Shown here: piece by piece, positions 1 through 8,501 of the stretch
How the letters are laid out: the number at the start of each line of letters is the position of its first letter
Numbering within the stretch: the first letter of the stretch is position 1
Origin: Vibrio scophthalmi LMG 19158
Lineage (GTDB): Bacteria; Pseudomonadota; Gammaproteobacteria; Enterobacterales; Vibrionaceae
Assembly (NCBI RefSeq): GCF_000222585.1
Contig: NZ_AFWE01000073.1
Location: 1 to 64,000 of the forward strand
Reading direction: 5' to 3'
DNA length: 64,000 bases
Program-made: the position numbers and the translations under genes
The notes under the pieces: generated by a model
Told to the model about the DNA's origin: nothing
Seen by the model: the letters and a program-made list of their open reading frames with translations, nothing else
The model's database searches: none

Positions 1-60
1 TTCTGTCATTCCTTAGAACGACGAAGGAGAGAGTAAGGAATCTTTTAACGCGAACGGTTA
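1..60. repeat. Partial palindromic intergenic repeat (REP/MITE-like)
   Basis: The first bases carry GTCATTCC, then GAACGACGAAGGAG and GGAATCTTTT. The same order of words (GTCAT, GAACGAACGAG, GGATCTTT, then CGAA) occurs in the palindromic element at 52875-52974. I infer a second, partly decayed or window-truncated copy of the same family. The left boundary is not visible. Confidence 0.45.
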
Positions 61-96
61 ATTTGGTGAGCTTTCTCGCTTGTTCTACGCAGAAAC

Positions 97-126
97 AAAA
101 AAGGCCGATGTTTTCACATCAGCCTC
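97..126 (-). terminator. Intrinsic terminator of srmB
   Basis: Read on the minus strand, AGGCTGATGT, a GAAA loop and ACATCGGCCT form a stem followed by a run of T. It lies about 50 bases past the srmB stop codon. Confidence 0.75.
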
Positions 127-178
127 TTTATCATCTCAAAGCGAAGCGCGCTCAATTCTTAAAGCGCAGCGTTCTTAA

Positions 179-1417
179 TTACTTCTTTTTCTTGCCTGTT
201 TTCTTTTTGCTTTTGGCTTTTACAGACGTTTTGTTTTTGTCTTCTTTTTTCTTTTTCTTGAAGACCGGTTTTTTGTGCGTAGGACGCATCTCTTTAATGA
301 AGCGCTCTTTGATGTCTTCTTTCACGTAACGAGCAACGCGATCCAGCATTTGTTGGTCGTGTGCTTCTACGATAGAAACTGCGTTGCCTTTTTTACCAGC
401 ACGTGCAGTACGGCCGATACGGTGTAGGTAAACGTCAGCGCTGCGTGGCATGTCGTAGTTGATTACATGACTTACGTCAGGTAGGTCGATACCACGAGAA
501 GCAACGTCAGTTGCGAGTAGAACATTCACTTCGCCATCACGGAAACGAGCAATCGCATTGTTTCGACGATCTTGAGGCATTTCACCTTGGATCCAAGAAC
601 AAGGGATTTGTGCGCGTTCAAGTTCAGTACGTAGTTCAGCAAGGCGTTCACGGGTTTTTAGGAATACGATTGAACGTTCAGCTTGCTCAGTGATGATTTT
701 TTTCAGCAGCGCCAGTTTGTGCTCTGCGTTATCAGCACGGTGGTACCACTGGGTGATTTTTTTACGTTCACGACGTGAAGGATCAGCTTCGATTTCCGTT
801 GGGTTTTTCAATAGATCGGCAGTAAAGCCTTCCACACCGCGGCCTTCTAATGTTGCAGAGAACAGCAGTGTTTGTTTACGCCAGCGACATTCAGTCGAAA
901 GCTTATCAACGGTTGGGCCAAAGCCCATGTCTAGCATGCGGTCGGCTTCATCTAGGATCAGCCATTCAATCGCACGACAGTCAAAGCGTTCTGCTTTGAT
1001 GTATTCCATCAAGCGGCCAGGCGTTGCTACAACGATATCTTGTGTTGTCGCTAGAATATCAGCGTGTTCTTGGTATTGAACACCACCAGTAATGGTGAAG
1101 ATATTTAGCTTGGTATTTTTTGCCAATGCACGCGCTTGATCAGCAATTTGCATTGCCAATTCACGAGTTGGCGTCAAAATCAGCATACGAGCTGGCCCCG
1201 GCTTACGGCGAGGGAAGTCGAGTAAGAACTGTAGCGCAGGGATAACAAATGCGGCTGTTTTACCAGTACCAGTTGGCGCTGATGCTAGAATATCTCGCCC
1301 TTCTAAAGCTTGAGGAATTGCTTGAGCCTGCACTTGAGTCGGACGTTCAAAGCCCATTTCTTCAATAGCGGTAAGCAGGTTCGGATCTAAATCAAGATCT
1401 GCAAAATTTTTGATCAC
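179..1417 (-). CDS. srmB: ATP-dependent RNA helicase SrmB (DEAD-box)
   Basis: DEAD-box RNA helicase of 412 residues. The Q motif GFERPTQ is near residue 22, Walker A APTGTGKT at 47-54, DEAD at 156-159, SAT at 187-189 and HRIGRTAR at 332-339. After two RecA-like domains comes a lysine-rich tail from about 383, expected to bind RNA. In E. coli SrmB acts early in 50S ribosomal subunit assembly in the cytoplasm. The N-terminus and the basic tail match SrmB better than RhlE, DbpA or RhlB. It lies downstream of trmN6 on the same strand with a gap of about 145 bases and ends at a clear terminator. The family assignment is firm; the paralogue name is very likely. Confidence 0.93.
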   Translation of the reverse strand: MIKNFADLDLDPNLLTAIEEMGFERPTQVQAQAIPQALEGRDILASAPTGTGKTAAFVIPALQFLLDFPRRKPGPARMLILTPTRELAMQIADQARALAKNTKLNIFTITGGVQYQEHADILATTQDIVVATPGRLMEYIKAERFDCRAIEWLILDEADRMLDMGFGPTVDKLSTECRWRKQTLLFSATLEGRGVEGFTADLLKNPTEIEADPSRRERKKITQWYHRADNAEHKLALLKKIITEQAERSIVFLKTRERLAELRTELERAQIPCSWIQGEMPQDRRNNAIARFRDGEVNVLLATDVASRGIDLPDVSHVINYDMPRSADVYLHRIGRTARAGKKGNAVSIVEAHDQQMLDRVARYVKEDIKERFIKEMRPTHKKPVFKKKKKEDKNKTSVKAKSKKKTGKKKK

Positions 1418-1562
1418 AGTTGTTTCTCCACAAGCCCTTCGGCGAGATTACAAAAATTAGAAGCGGATAGTTCACGCTACCCAACATGGCTAAGTTAACA
1501 AGTTAAGCCAAAAAATAGCCGAGTAGTATAGTTGGATTGGTGATTAGGATCACACCTTATTT

Positions 1563-2282
1563 CTACATCTTTAAATAAAAATCTTTGGTTAGCGCGATAA
1601 AAGCCTCTGTATAGCCTAGCTTATCACGAATTATTAGTTGCTGATCTTCGCATTCCCCTGATATTAAGCTTAATTCAATCAATAACCTATTGTCTGGTTT
1701 GGTCTCGGTTGCCTGTACGCGACATAGGCGTGTCAGCGAGAACCCCAAACGCTTCGCCAGTTGAATAAAATGTTCACCTTCTACGACGGGTAAAACAAAA
1801 CTGGCTTTACCGTGATGAGCTAACAGTGAGTAACAGCGCTCGAGTAAATCTTGATGGCTTAAACTGTCAGTATGACGAGCGGTGGCGCGGGGCTGTAACT
1901 TTGCTTGTTCGCCGTTATTAAAGTACGGCGGGTTACAGATAATCGCATCAAACTTTTCTGGAAAACTCACTGCGGTAATATCGGCTTGTTCTACCATAAT
2001 TCGTTCAGTCCAGTCAGAGTTCGCCACATTTAACTGTGCGGTGATCGCGGCAGATTGCTCAATGTCGACGGCGTAAATCTCGGCGTCAAGATTACGCTGT
2101 GCGCACATTAACGCTAGCAATCCAGTACCCGTGCCAATATCGAGGATTCGTTGGCTAGAGGTGATTTTAGCCCAAGCGCCCAATAGCACGCCATCAGTGC
2201 TGACGGGCATACCACATTCCCCCCCTTCGATAGCAAATTGCTTAAATTGAAATCCCTTGGTTTGTTTGTTTTTTCTGTTCAT
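1563..2282 (-). CDS. trmN6: tRNA1(Val) (adenine(37)-N6)-methyltransferase
   Basis: Class I SAM-dependent methyltransferase of 239 residues, the YfiC/TrmN6 family, which makes m6A37 in tRNA1(Val). The SAM-binding loop DIGTGTG is at 48-54 and the adenine-N6 signature NPPY at 117-120. The N-terminal segment GFQFKQFAIEGGECGMPVSTD is typical of this family. Length matches the E. coli enzyme (about 245). It is divergent from brnQ across a 309-base AT-rich gap. No convincing terminator separates it from srmB, so some read-through is possible. In E. coli yfiC and srmB are also neighbours, though divergent, which supports the call. Confidence 0.92.
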   Translation of the reverse strand: MNRKNKQTKGFQFKQFAIEGGECGMPVSTDGVLLGAWAKITSSQRILDIGTGTGLLALMCAQRNLDAEIYAVDIEQSAAITAQLNVANSDWTERIMVEQADITAVSFPEKFDAIICNPPYFNNGEQAKLQPRATARHTDSLSHQDLLERCYSLLAHHGKASFVLPVVEGEHFIQLAKRLGFSLTRLCRVQATETKPDNRLLIELSLISGECEDQQLIIRDKLGYTEAFIALTKDFYLKM

Positions 2283-2591
2283 TAAATGTTCGGCCTAGAG
2301 TGTTTAAATAAGTTGATATCACCATTGTGGATCGTATGTATGGTTAATTTATCTTTATTTGGTTAGTTTTGTTAATGAAATTATTGGTTATTAATTCTGG
2401 TTGTAATTTAAAAACTAGTGTTATGAACTGCTTTTTTGGCTTTGGGTTGAATTTATATGGTGTTTTTAGCTTTTGGGTTGCGAATAGTTGAGTATTTGGT
2501 CATTATTCTGTTCTAAATTATATAGCCGAGAGAGCATTTTTGCTCATCGAAGCAGACACAACATCAATCAAATAAAAGTAAAGGTTCTACT
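2283..2591. other. AT-rich divergent intergenic region, trmN6 / brnQ
   Basis: About 309 bases without a gene. It is AT-rich, with many T runs on the plus strand. The only element I can propose is the brnQ promoter TTGGTC (2496-2501), a 17-base spacer and TATATA (2519-2524). I see no clear operator, hairpin or RNA gene. Confidence 0.5.
2496..2524 (+). promoter_or_regulatory. Candidate sigma70 promoter of brnQ
   Basis: TTGGTC, a 17-base spacer and TATATA lie about 68 bases upstream of the GTG start. The match is moderate and is called by eye only. Confidence 0.4.
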
Positions 2592-3905
2592 GTGAAGCAG
2601 ACGTTAAAACTAACAGATATCATTGCGTTAGGCTTTATGCTTTTCGCCTTCTTTTTGGGTGCTGGTAACATCATCTTTCCACCGCTTGCTGGTCAGTTAG
2701 CGGGTGATAATGTTATCCCAGCAATGGGCGGTTTCTTATTAACAGCAGTGGGCCTTCCTCTTCTCACTATCGTTGCTATTGCTGTTGCTGGTGGCTCATG
2801 GGCAAAATTGACTCAAGATCTACCGGTTAAAGCGGCGACCGTGATGGCGGTGCTGATCTTCATCATCATTGGTCCTGCATTTGCTGCGCCTCGTACTGGC
2901 CTTGTGGCATACGAGATGGCAGTAAAACCATTTTTTGCTCATGCTGAGCAAATTCACCTAACCGTATTCTCGATTCTGTTCTTTGTGATTGCGATGTCGT
3001 TCTCATGGTCACAAGGCAAATTGATTGACGTGATTGGTAAGATACTCACACCGGTATTGTTTATTGGTCTGATTATACTTGCTGGCGCAGTATTCCTTGA
3101 TCCACAAGGTGAGATCATTGCTGCACAAGGTGAGTACTTAACGCACCCTCTGCAAAAAGGCTTCCTTGAAGGTTACAACACCATGGATACCTTTGGTTCA
3201 TTGATGTTTGGTGTCCTGATTGTTGATGCGATCCGTAGTAAAGGTATTACTGAGCAAAAGCCAACTACACATTACCTTATCTTAGCGGGTTTGATTGCCG
3301 CGGTAGGTCTAACGTTTGTGTACGTATCATTGTTCTACCTAGGTGCGACCAGTTCTGTTGTTGCGGCAGGCGCTGACAACGGTGGTTTGGTTCTGAGCTT
3401 ATACGTTCAAGCACTATTTGGTTCATACGGTCAAATCGTTCTGTCTGTGATTGTATTGCTAGCGTGTTTGACTACGGCAATTGGTCTAATCTCAGCATGT
3501 TCTGATTACTTTAGCTCTCTAACGTCAATCTCGTACAAGAAGTGGGTTGTGATCAATGGTGCTGCATGTGCATTGGTAGCAAACGTCGGTCTAGCGCAGC
3601 TTATTTCACTGTCTGTTCCAGTATTGTTTGCGTTATACCCTGTTGCGATTGCGTTGGTGGTTCTGACGTTTATGCGTAAAAAACTACCAAATTCTCGTTT
3701 GGCTTACCGCGTCGTTCTGCTGGTATCACTGCTATTTGCTTTGGTTGATGCAGCGAAAATTGTTGGACTAGATGTTTCAGCATTCAATGTTTTACCACTG
3801 TTTGATGTGGGTATGGGTTGGGTATTACCAACACTGGCAGCGATGATTTGTGTTTGCTTTGTTGGCAAAGTAGATCAACCAGTATTGGTTGAAGAAAACG
3901 CCTAA
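2592..3905 (+). CDS. brnQ: Branched-chain amino acid:sodium symporter BrnQ
   Basis: Inner-membrane permease of 437 residues in the LIVCS family, importing leucine, isoleucine and valine with Na+. The opening LTDIIALGFMLFAFFLGAGN followed by IIFPP is the family signature; about twelve hydrophobic segments span the rest. The start is GTG at 2592, preceded by AAAGG at a suitable distance; no better ATG lies upstream in frame. It is monocistronic, bounded by a strong terminator at 3929. Length equals the E. coli protein (439). The name brnQ is used for all paralogues, and Vibrio genomes often carry more than one, so exact orthology is less certain than function. Confidence 0.93.
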   Translation: MKQTLKLTDIIALGFMLFAFFLGAGNIIFPPLAGQLAGDNVIPAMGGFLLTAVGLPLLTIVAIAVAGGSWAKLTQDLPVKAATVMAVLIFIIIGPAFAAPRTGLVAYEMAVKPFFAHAEQIHLTVFSILFFVIAMSFSWSQGKLIDVIGKILTPVLFIGLIILAGAVFLDPQGEIIAAQGEYLTHPLQKGFLEGYNTMDTFGSLMFGVLIVDAIRSKGITEQKPTTHYLILAGLIAAVGLTFVYVSLFYLGATSSVVAAGADNGGLVLSLYVQALFGSYGQIVLSVIVLLACLTTAIGLISACSDYFSSLTSISYKKWVVINGAACALVANVGLAQLISLSVPVLFALYPVAIALVVLTFMRKKLPNSRLAYRVVLLVSLLFALVDAAKIVGLDVSAFNVLPLFDVGMGWVLPTLAAMICVCFVGKVDQPVLVEENA

Positions 3906-3928
3906 TCCTCTGAAATAGAATAAGACTG

Positions 3929-3966
3929 ATCCCTCGTGATGCTTAGCGTTGCGGGGGATTTTTTTG
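3929..3966 (+). terminator. Intrinsic terminator of brnQ
   Basis: ATCCCTCGTGATGC, a TTAG loop and CGTTGCGGGGGAT form a stem that is almost complete when G-U pairs are allowed. Seven T follow. Confidence 0.8.
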
Positions 3967-4066
3967 TTTAAGCCTCTAGACGAGGCAAATAAAATTTTCC
4001 TGTATCTTCGTCACACTTTTCAGTACAATTCCTCGGTTAAATTCTACTCATAAATATTGAGCAAGT

Positions 4067-5165
4067 ATGTTTGAAATCAATCCTATTAAAAACCGTCTCC
4101 AGGACGTGTCTCAGCGCACGACAGTCCTGAGGGGGTATCTTTGACTACGATGCTAAACAAGAGCGTCTAGAAGAAGTAAATGCAGAATTAGAGCAGCCAG
4201 ATGTATGGAACGAACCTGAACGCGCACAAGCGTTGGGTAAAGAACGTGCATCATTAGAAGCGGTTGTGGAAACTATTGATCAACTTGAGCAAGGTGTCGA
4301 AGACGTTGAAGGCCTTCTAGAGCTTGCTGTTGAAGAAGAAGATCAAGAGACATTCGATGAAATTGAACCGGAATTAGCTGAGCTTGAAGATAAGCTGGCT
4401 AAGCTTGAGTTCCGTCGTATGTTCTCTGGTGACCATGATGCTTCTGATTGCTACATCGATCTACAGTCAGGTTCTGGTGGTACAGAAGCACAAGACTGGA
4501 CGTCAATGATGCTACGCATGTACTTGCGTTGGGCTGAAGCAAAAGGCTTTAAAACAGAAGTAATCGAAGTCTCAGATGGCGACGTTGCTGGCCTTAAAGG
4601 CGCAACTGTTAAAATCTCAGGTGAGTATGCTTACGGTTGGTTACGCACGGAAACGGGTGTTCACCGCCTAGTTCGTAAGTCACCATTCGATTCAAGTGGC
4701 CGTCGTCATACTTCTTTTGCCTCTGCGTTTATCTACCCAGAGATTGATGACAACATCACCATCGATATTAATCCATCGGATCTTCGTATCGACGTATACC
4801 GTGCCTCTGGTGCGGGTGGTCAGCACGTTAACACCACTGAATCGGCAGTACGTATTACACACGTACCAACCAATACCGTGGTGCAATGTCAGAACGACCG
4901 TTCTCAGCATAAGAACAAAGATCAAGCAATGAAGCAGCTACGTGCAAAATTGTTTGAACTTGAGATTCAAAAGCAAAATGCAGAGAAACAAGCCAACGAA
5001 GACACCAAATCTGATATCGGTTGGGGCAGCCAGATCCGTTCTTACGTTCTGGATGACTCTCGTATTAAAGATTTACGTACAGGCGTTGAAAACCGCAATA
5101 CTCAAGCGGTTCTTGACGGCGACCTAGACAAATTTATTGAAGCTAGCCTTAAATCAGGCTTGTAA
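4067..5165 (+). CDS. prfB: Peptide chain release factor 2 (programmed +1 frameshift)
   Basis: RF2 releases completed peptides at UGA and UAA codons. The gene opens with ATG at 4067 in one frame and runs 25 codons to an in-frame TGA at 4142-4144; after a +1 shift it continues from GAC at 4143 to 5165, giving 365 residues, the E. coli length. The stop-recognition tripeptide SPF is at 205-207 and the catalytic GGQ at 250-252. Simple gene finders miss the first part and would start near 4233. lysS follows after 34 bases, the same prfB-lysS pair as in E. coli. The identification is certain. Confidence 0.97.
4130..4145 (+). promoter_or_regulatory. prfB: prfB +1 frameshift site (autoregulation of RF2)
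   Basis: The sequence AGGGGGTATCTTTGAC combines an internal Shine-Dalgarno (AGGGGG), the slippery CTT codon and the in-frame TGA followed by C. It is the same as the E. coli site. When RF2 is scarce the ribosome slips forward at CTT-T and makes full-length RF2; when RF2 is plentiful it terminates. Confidence 0.96.
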
Positions 5166-5199
5166 GCTTTTCACCGACTAACGACAGGATACATCGAAA

Positions 5200-6735
5200 A
5201 TGACTGATGTTGTTCAAAACGAATCTGTACAAGAAGCTTCTGCACAAGAAGAGAATAAGCTAATTGCTGAACGCCGCGCGAAACTGGATGCTATCCGTAA
5301 GAGCTGCAAAGCAAACGGCCACCCAAATGACTTTCGTCGTGATGCTCTAGCGGGCGACCTACAAGCTGAATTCGGTGAAAAGACTAAGGAAGAGCTAGAA
5401 GAGCTTAACCACGTAGTAGCAATCGCGGGTCGTGTTATGGCGAAACGTGGTCCATTCCTACTTCTTCAAGAAACATCGGGCAACATTCAAGCTTACGCAG
5501 ACAAAGCAGTACAAAAAGTACTGAAAGAGCAATACCACGGTCTTGATATCGGTGACATCATCGGTGTGAAAGGTGCTCTACATAAGTCTGGTAAAGGCGA
5601 CCTTTACGTAAATATGGAAGAGTTCGAATTGCTGACTAAAGCACTTCGTCCACTGCCAGAGAAATTCCACGGTCTAACAGACCAAGAGATGCGTTACCGT
5701 CAACGTTACGTAGACCTAATCGTGAATGAAGATTCACGTAATGCATTTAAAATTCGTTCTAAACTGGTTTCTGCGATTCGTCGCTTTATGGAATCAAAAC
5801 GCTTCATGGAAGTTGAAACTCCAATGATGCAAGTGATTCCTGGCGGTGCGTCTGCGCGTCCATTTATCACTCACCACAACGCACTGGATCAACAAATGTT
5901 CCTACGTATCGCTCCTGAGCTATACCTGAAGCGTCTAGTGGTTGGTGGTTTTGAGCGTGTATTCGAAATCAACCGTAACTTCCGTAACGAAGGCCTATCT
6001 CCACGTCATAACCCAGAATTCACCATGATCGAATTCTACATGGCGTACGCAGATTACAAAGATCTTATGGATCTAACTGAAGAGATGCTAAGTACAGTTG
6101 CGCTTGAAATTCTAGGTGCAACAGCAATGCCTTACGGTGACCAAATGGTTGAGTTCGGTGGTCAATACGCACGTATGACTATGCTAGATGCGATCAAGCA
6201 CTACAACCCAGAACACGAGGCAATCCAAGCGCTAACAGAAGAAGGCGTTCAGGATCGTGATTTGATGGTTTCAATCGCGAAATCGCTCGATATCTACGTA
6301 GAGAAGTTCTGGACTTGTGGTCAGCTACTAGAAGAAATCTTCGGTGAGACAGCGGAACCGCAACTTATCCAACCGACGTTCATCACTGGCTACCCAGCGG
6401 ATATTTCTCCACTGGCTCGTCGTAGCGATGATAACGCATTCTTTACTGACCGCTTTGAGTTCTTCATTGGCGGCCGTGAAGTGGCAAACGGCTTCTCTGA
6501 GCTAAACGATGCAGAAGACCAAGATGCGCGCTTTAAGTCTCAAGTTGATGCAAAAGATGCGGGTGATGATGAAGCAATGTTCTACGATGCAGACTACATT
6601 ACGGCACTAGAGCACGGCCTACCGCCAACAGCGGGTCAAGGTATCGGTATCGACCGTCTTGCGATGTTATTCACTAACACGCATACCATTCGCGATGTGA
6701 TCCTATTCCCAGCGATGCGTCCACAAGCGCAGTAA
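5200..6735 (+). CDS. lysS: Lysyl-tRNA synthetase, class II
   Basis: Class IIb aminoacyl-tRNA synthetase of 511 residues that charges tRNA(Lys) in the cytoplasm. An N-terminal OB-fold anticodon-binding domain (about 60-150) precedes the catalytic core. Motif 2 is [15 protein letters not shown] and motif 3 is [11 protein letters not shown] near the C-terminus, where the conserved arginine binds ATP. The N-terminal 15 residues are acidic and Gln-rich, slightly longer than in E. coli LysS (505). It is the second gene of a prfB-lysS operon and ends at a strong terminator. E. coli also has a heat-inducible copy, lysU; the pairing with prfB indicates lysS. Confidence 0.96.
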   Translation: MTDVVQNESVQEASAQEENKLIAERRAKLDAIRKSCKANGHPNDFRRDALAGDLQAEFGEKTKEELEELNHVVAIAGRVMAKRGPFLLLQETSGNIQAYADKAVQKVLKEQYHGLDIGDIIGVKGALHKSGKGDLYVNMEEFELLTKALRPLPEKFHGLTDQEMRYRQRYVDLIVNEDSRNAFKIRSKLVSAIRRFMESKRFMEVETPMMQVIPGGASARPFITHHNALDQQMFLRIAPELYLKRLVVGGFERVFEINRNFRNEGLSPRHNPEFTMIEFYMAYADYKDLMDLTEEMLSTVALEILGATAMPYGDQMVEFGGQYARMTMLDAIKHYNPEHEAIQALTEEGVQDRDLMVSIAKSLDIYVEKFWTCGQLLEEIFGETAEPQLIQPTFITGYPADISPLARRSDDNAFFTDRFEFFIGGREVANGFSELNDAEDQDARFKSQVDAKDAGDDEAMFYDADYITALEHGLPPTAGQGIGIDRLAMLFTNTHTIRDVILFPAMRPQAQ

Positions 6736-6752
6736 GCTTTGAAATGACTAGC

Positions 6753-6778
6753 AAAACCACCTTCGGGTGGTTTTTTTT
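6753..6778 (+). terminator. Intrinsic terminator of prfB-lysS
   Basis: AACCACC, a TTCG tetraloop and GGTGGTT are followed by about six further T, 20 bases past the lysS stop. Confidence 0.9.
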
Positions 6779-7060
6779 GCTTATTTTTTGACATAACTAG
6801 TTACAGTTCAGTATGCACACGTTACGCAAGCTAAGTCAGCTGCTGTCCTATATTGCTGAAAAAGAGCGTCAAATGAATTAACAGTGCAGTATGTGAATTT
6901 TGAATGTGAATCGCACATCTATTTATTCAAGGCATGATTTATGTTCTAGTCTTACATATGAGACAGATTATTAACTCAAGCTCTTATAGTGTACGCACTT
7001 GTTGATGTGTTTTTTTTGGCACAAATAATTATAAAATCGAATTAATAAGGAAGAAGCTTA
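6779..7060. other. lysS-vpsR intergenic region (vpsR control region)
   Basis: About 280 AT-rich bases between the lysS terminator and vpsR. I see no ORF and no stable hairpin. TATAAA at about 7031 could be a -10 box, and AAGGAAGAAG just before the ATG is a good ribosome-binding site. A TTGGCAC word near 7017 resembles half of a sigma54 promoter but lacks the -12 element. Confidence 0.45.
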
Positions 7061-8395
7061 ATGGGTAGTCAATTCCGAATGGATTCTGTCCCTGGTTCAA
7101 TGATTGTAGTTGGTGGTAGCTACGAACCTTGGCTCTCTGTTTTAGAGCAAGTTGGATGGCGTTGTACTCAGTGTGCTGATTTGCGTAAAGCCAATACGCT
7201 ATTTTCAGAAACGGGTCCTTGTATTGGCATCGTCGATCTGAGTCACGATGAGTTTAGTCTTAATGGCATTGCCAACTTAGTCAGCAATCATAAACAGGTT
7301 CGATGGATCGCTTTTATCCGTGAATCTCAGCTCAGTTCCGATACGATTTGTCAGTTTATCGTGAACTTTTGTATCGACTTTTTTACCGCGCCAATTCCTG
7401 ATGCTCAATTGCTTAGCACGATTGGACACCAACTGGGCATGCTTAAGTTGGAGAAAAAAGTATGGCCTCATTATGGTAATAACAATGACATGGGATTGAT
7501 TGGCGAATCGATTCCAATGAAGCGTCTACGTGACCAAATCAAACGAATTGGTCCAACCGATGTGAGTATTTTGATTTATGGTGAAAGTGGCACAGGCAAA
7601 GAAACCGTTGCTCGTGCAGTCCACCAAACCTCATCACGAGCGCAGAAGGAATTTTTATCGGTCAACTGCCGTGCCATGTCAGAACATCGCATCGAGAGTG
7701 ATTTGTTTGGTATTCATCGTGATGACATTAACGAGCAATCTCTGCTTGAGAAAGCTGATGGCGGCACGATCCTGCTCAATGATATTTTGACCTTACCTAA
7801 GTCTCAGCAGCTTAATTTACTGCGCTTCTTACAAGAAGGGACAGTGGAAACCATCAATGGTCGTAAAGAAGTGGATGTGCGTATCCTGGCCGCAAATTCG
7901 GCGGATATCGAGAAAGCCTTAATTGATGGTGACTTCAACGAAGAGCTTTATCACTACATCAATGTTCTGCGCATTAATGTGCCAAGCATTAAAGAGCGAG
8001 CAGGTGATATTGCGATTTTGGCACGTCACTTTCTCATGGAGTATTCACGAGAATATAACGCACAAGCACGCAGTTTTACCGAAGAAGCGACACGCTCTCT
8101 GACTCGTTATCATTGGCCTGGCAACGTTCGTGAACTGATGAATCAGATCAAGCGCGTGGTCTTAATGTCGGATACGGTGATGCTTGATGAGCAGCACCTT
8201 GATTTGCCGAAACGTAGTGATGGCAAACGCAGCTTGAAAAACATTCGCGAGCGCAGCGAAAGAGATGCATTGTTGCTTGTGCTTGAGTCGCACTCAGGGC
8301 AAGTGTCGATGGCGGCAAAAGAGCTGGGCGTGTCACGCGCGACCATGTATCGACTGCTGAACAAGCACAATCTGATTTCAGAAAGTACGGTTTAA
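7061..8395 (+). CDS. vpsR: c-di-GMP-responsive biofilm regulator VpsR (NtrC-like)
   Basis: Atypical enhancer-binding-protein homologue of 444 residues. It has an N-terminal receiver-like domain with Asp59 (IVDLSHDE), an AAA+ domain from about 150 with Walker A GESGTGKE at 174-181, and a C-terminal Fis-type helix-turn-helix (MAAKELGVSRATMYRLL). The GAFTGA loop that contacts sigma54 is absent after ESDLFG, and the Walker B region reads LLNDI instead of the usual LDEI. In V. cholerae VpsR binds c-di-GMP, works with sigma70 RNA polymerase and activates vps polysaccharide genes and vpsT. The text closely resembles that protein as I remember it. No vps genes are in the window. It is a single-gene unit ending at a bidirectional terminator shared with tolC. 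Confidence 0.92.
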   Translation: MGSQFRMDSVPGSMIVVGGSYEPWLSVLEQVGWRCTQCADLRKANTLFSETGPCIGIVDLSHDEFSLNGIANLVSNHKQVRWIAFIRESQLSSDTICQFIVNFCIDFFTAPIPDAQLLSTIGHQLGMLKLEKKVWPHYGNNNDMGLIGESIPMKRLRDQIKRIGPTDVSILIYGESGTGKETVARAVHQTSSRAQKEFLSVNCRAMSEHRIESDLFGIHRDDINEQSLLEKADGGTILLNDILTLPKSQQLNLLRFLQEGTVETINGRKEVDVRILAANSADIEKALIDGDFNEELYHYINVLRINVPSIKERAGDIAILARHFLMEYSREYNAQARSFTEEATRSLTRYHWPGNVRELMNQIKRVVLMSDTVMLDEQHLDLPKRSDGKRSLKNIRERSERDALLLVLESHSGQVSMAAKELGVSRATMYRLLNKHNLISESTV

Positions 8396-8430
8396 CGCAA
8401 CGCGTTGTATCGTATCGCGTAGTGCATATA

Positions 8431-8460
8431 AAAAAGCCTGCTCACTGAGCAGGCTTTTTT
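8431..8460. terminator. Bidirectional terminator, vpsR / tolC
   Basis: AAAAAGCCTGCTCA, CTG and AGCAGGCTTTTTT form a stem flanked by A on the left and T on the right, so it can end both convergent genes. Confidence 0.9.
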
Positions 8461-8501
8461 GATCTAGAGTTTTTAGTAGAGCGAAAGATTCTTAGTGTGG
8501 C

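Noticed and set aside
63-329. 88-codon plus-strand open frame at the left edge
   Set aside because: It is the antisense of the srmB Lys-rich tail and terminator; the Phe/Leu richness comes from the AAA/AAG codons on the other strand.
1533-1556. Terminator between trmN6 and srmB
   Set aside because: GGTGAT and ATCACACC can pair, but no T run follows on the minus strand.
6898-6925. CRP-type palindrome before vpsR (TGTGAATT...GTGAATCGCACA)
   Set aside because: The half-sites do not have the six-base spacing of TGTGA-N6-TCACA; no good two-fold match remains.
7010-7035. Sigma54 promoter before vpsR (TTGGCAC)
   Set aside because: The -24 half is present, but the GC of the -12 element is missing at the required spacing.
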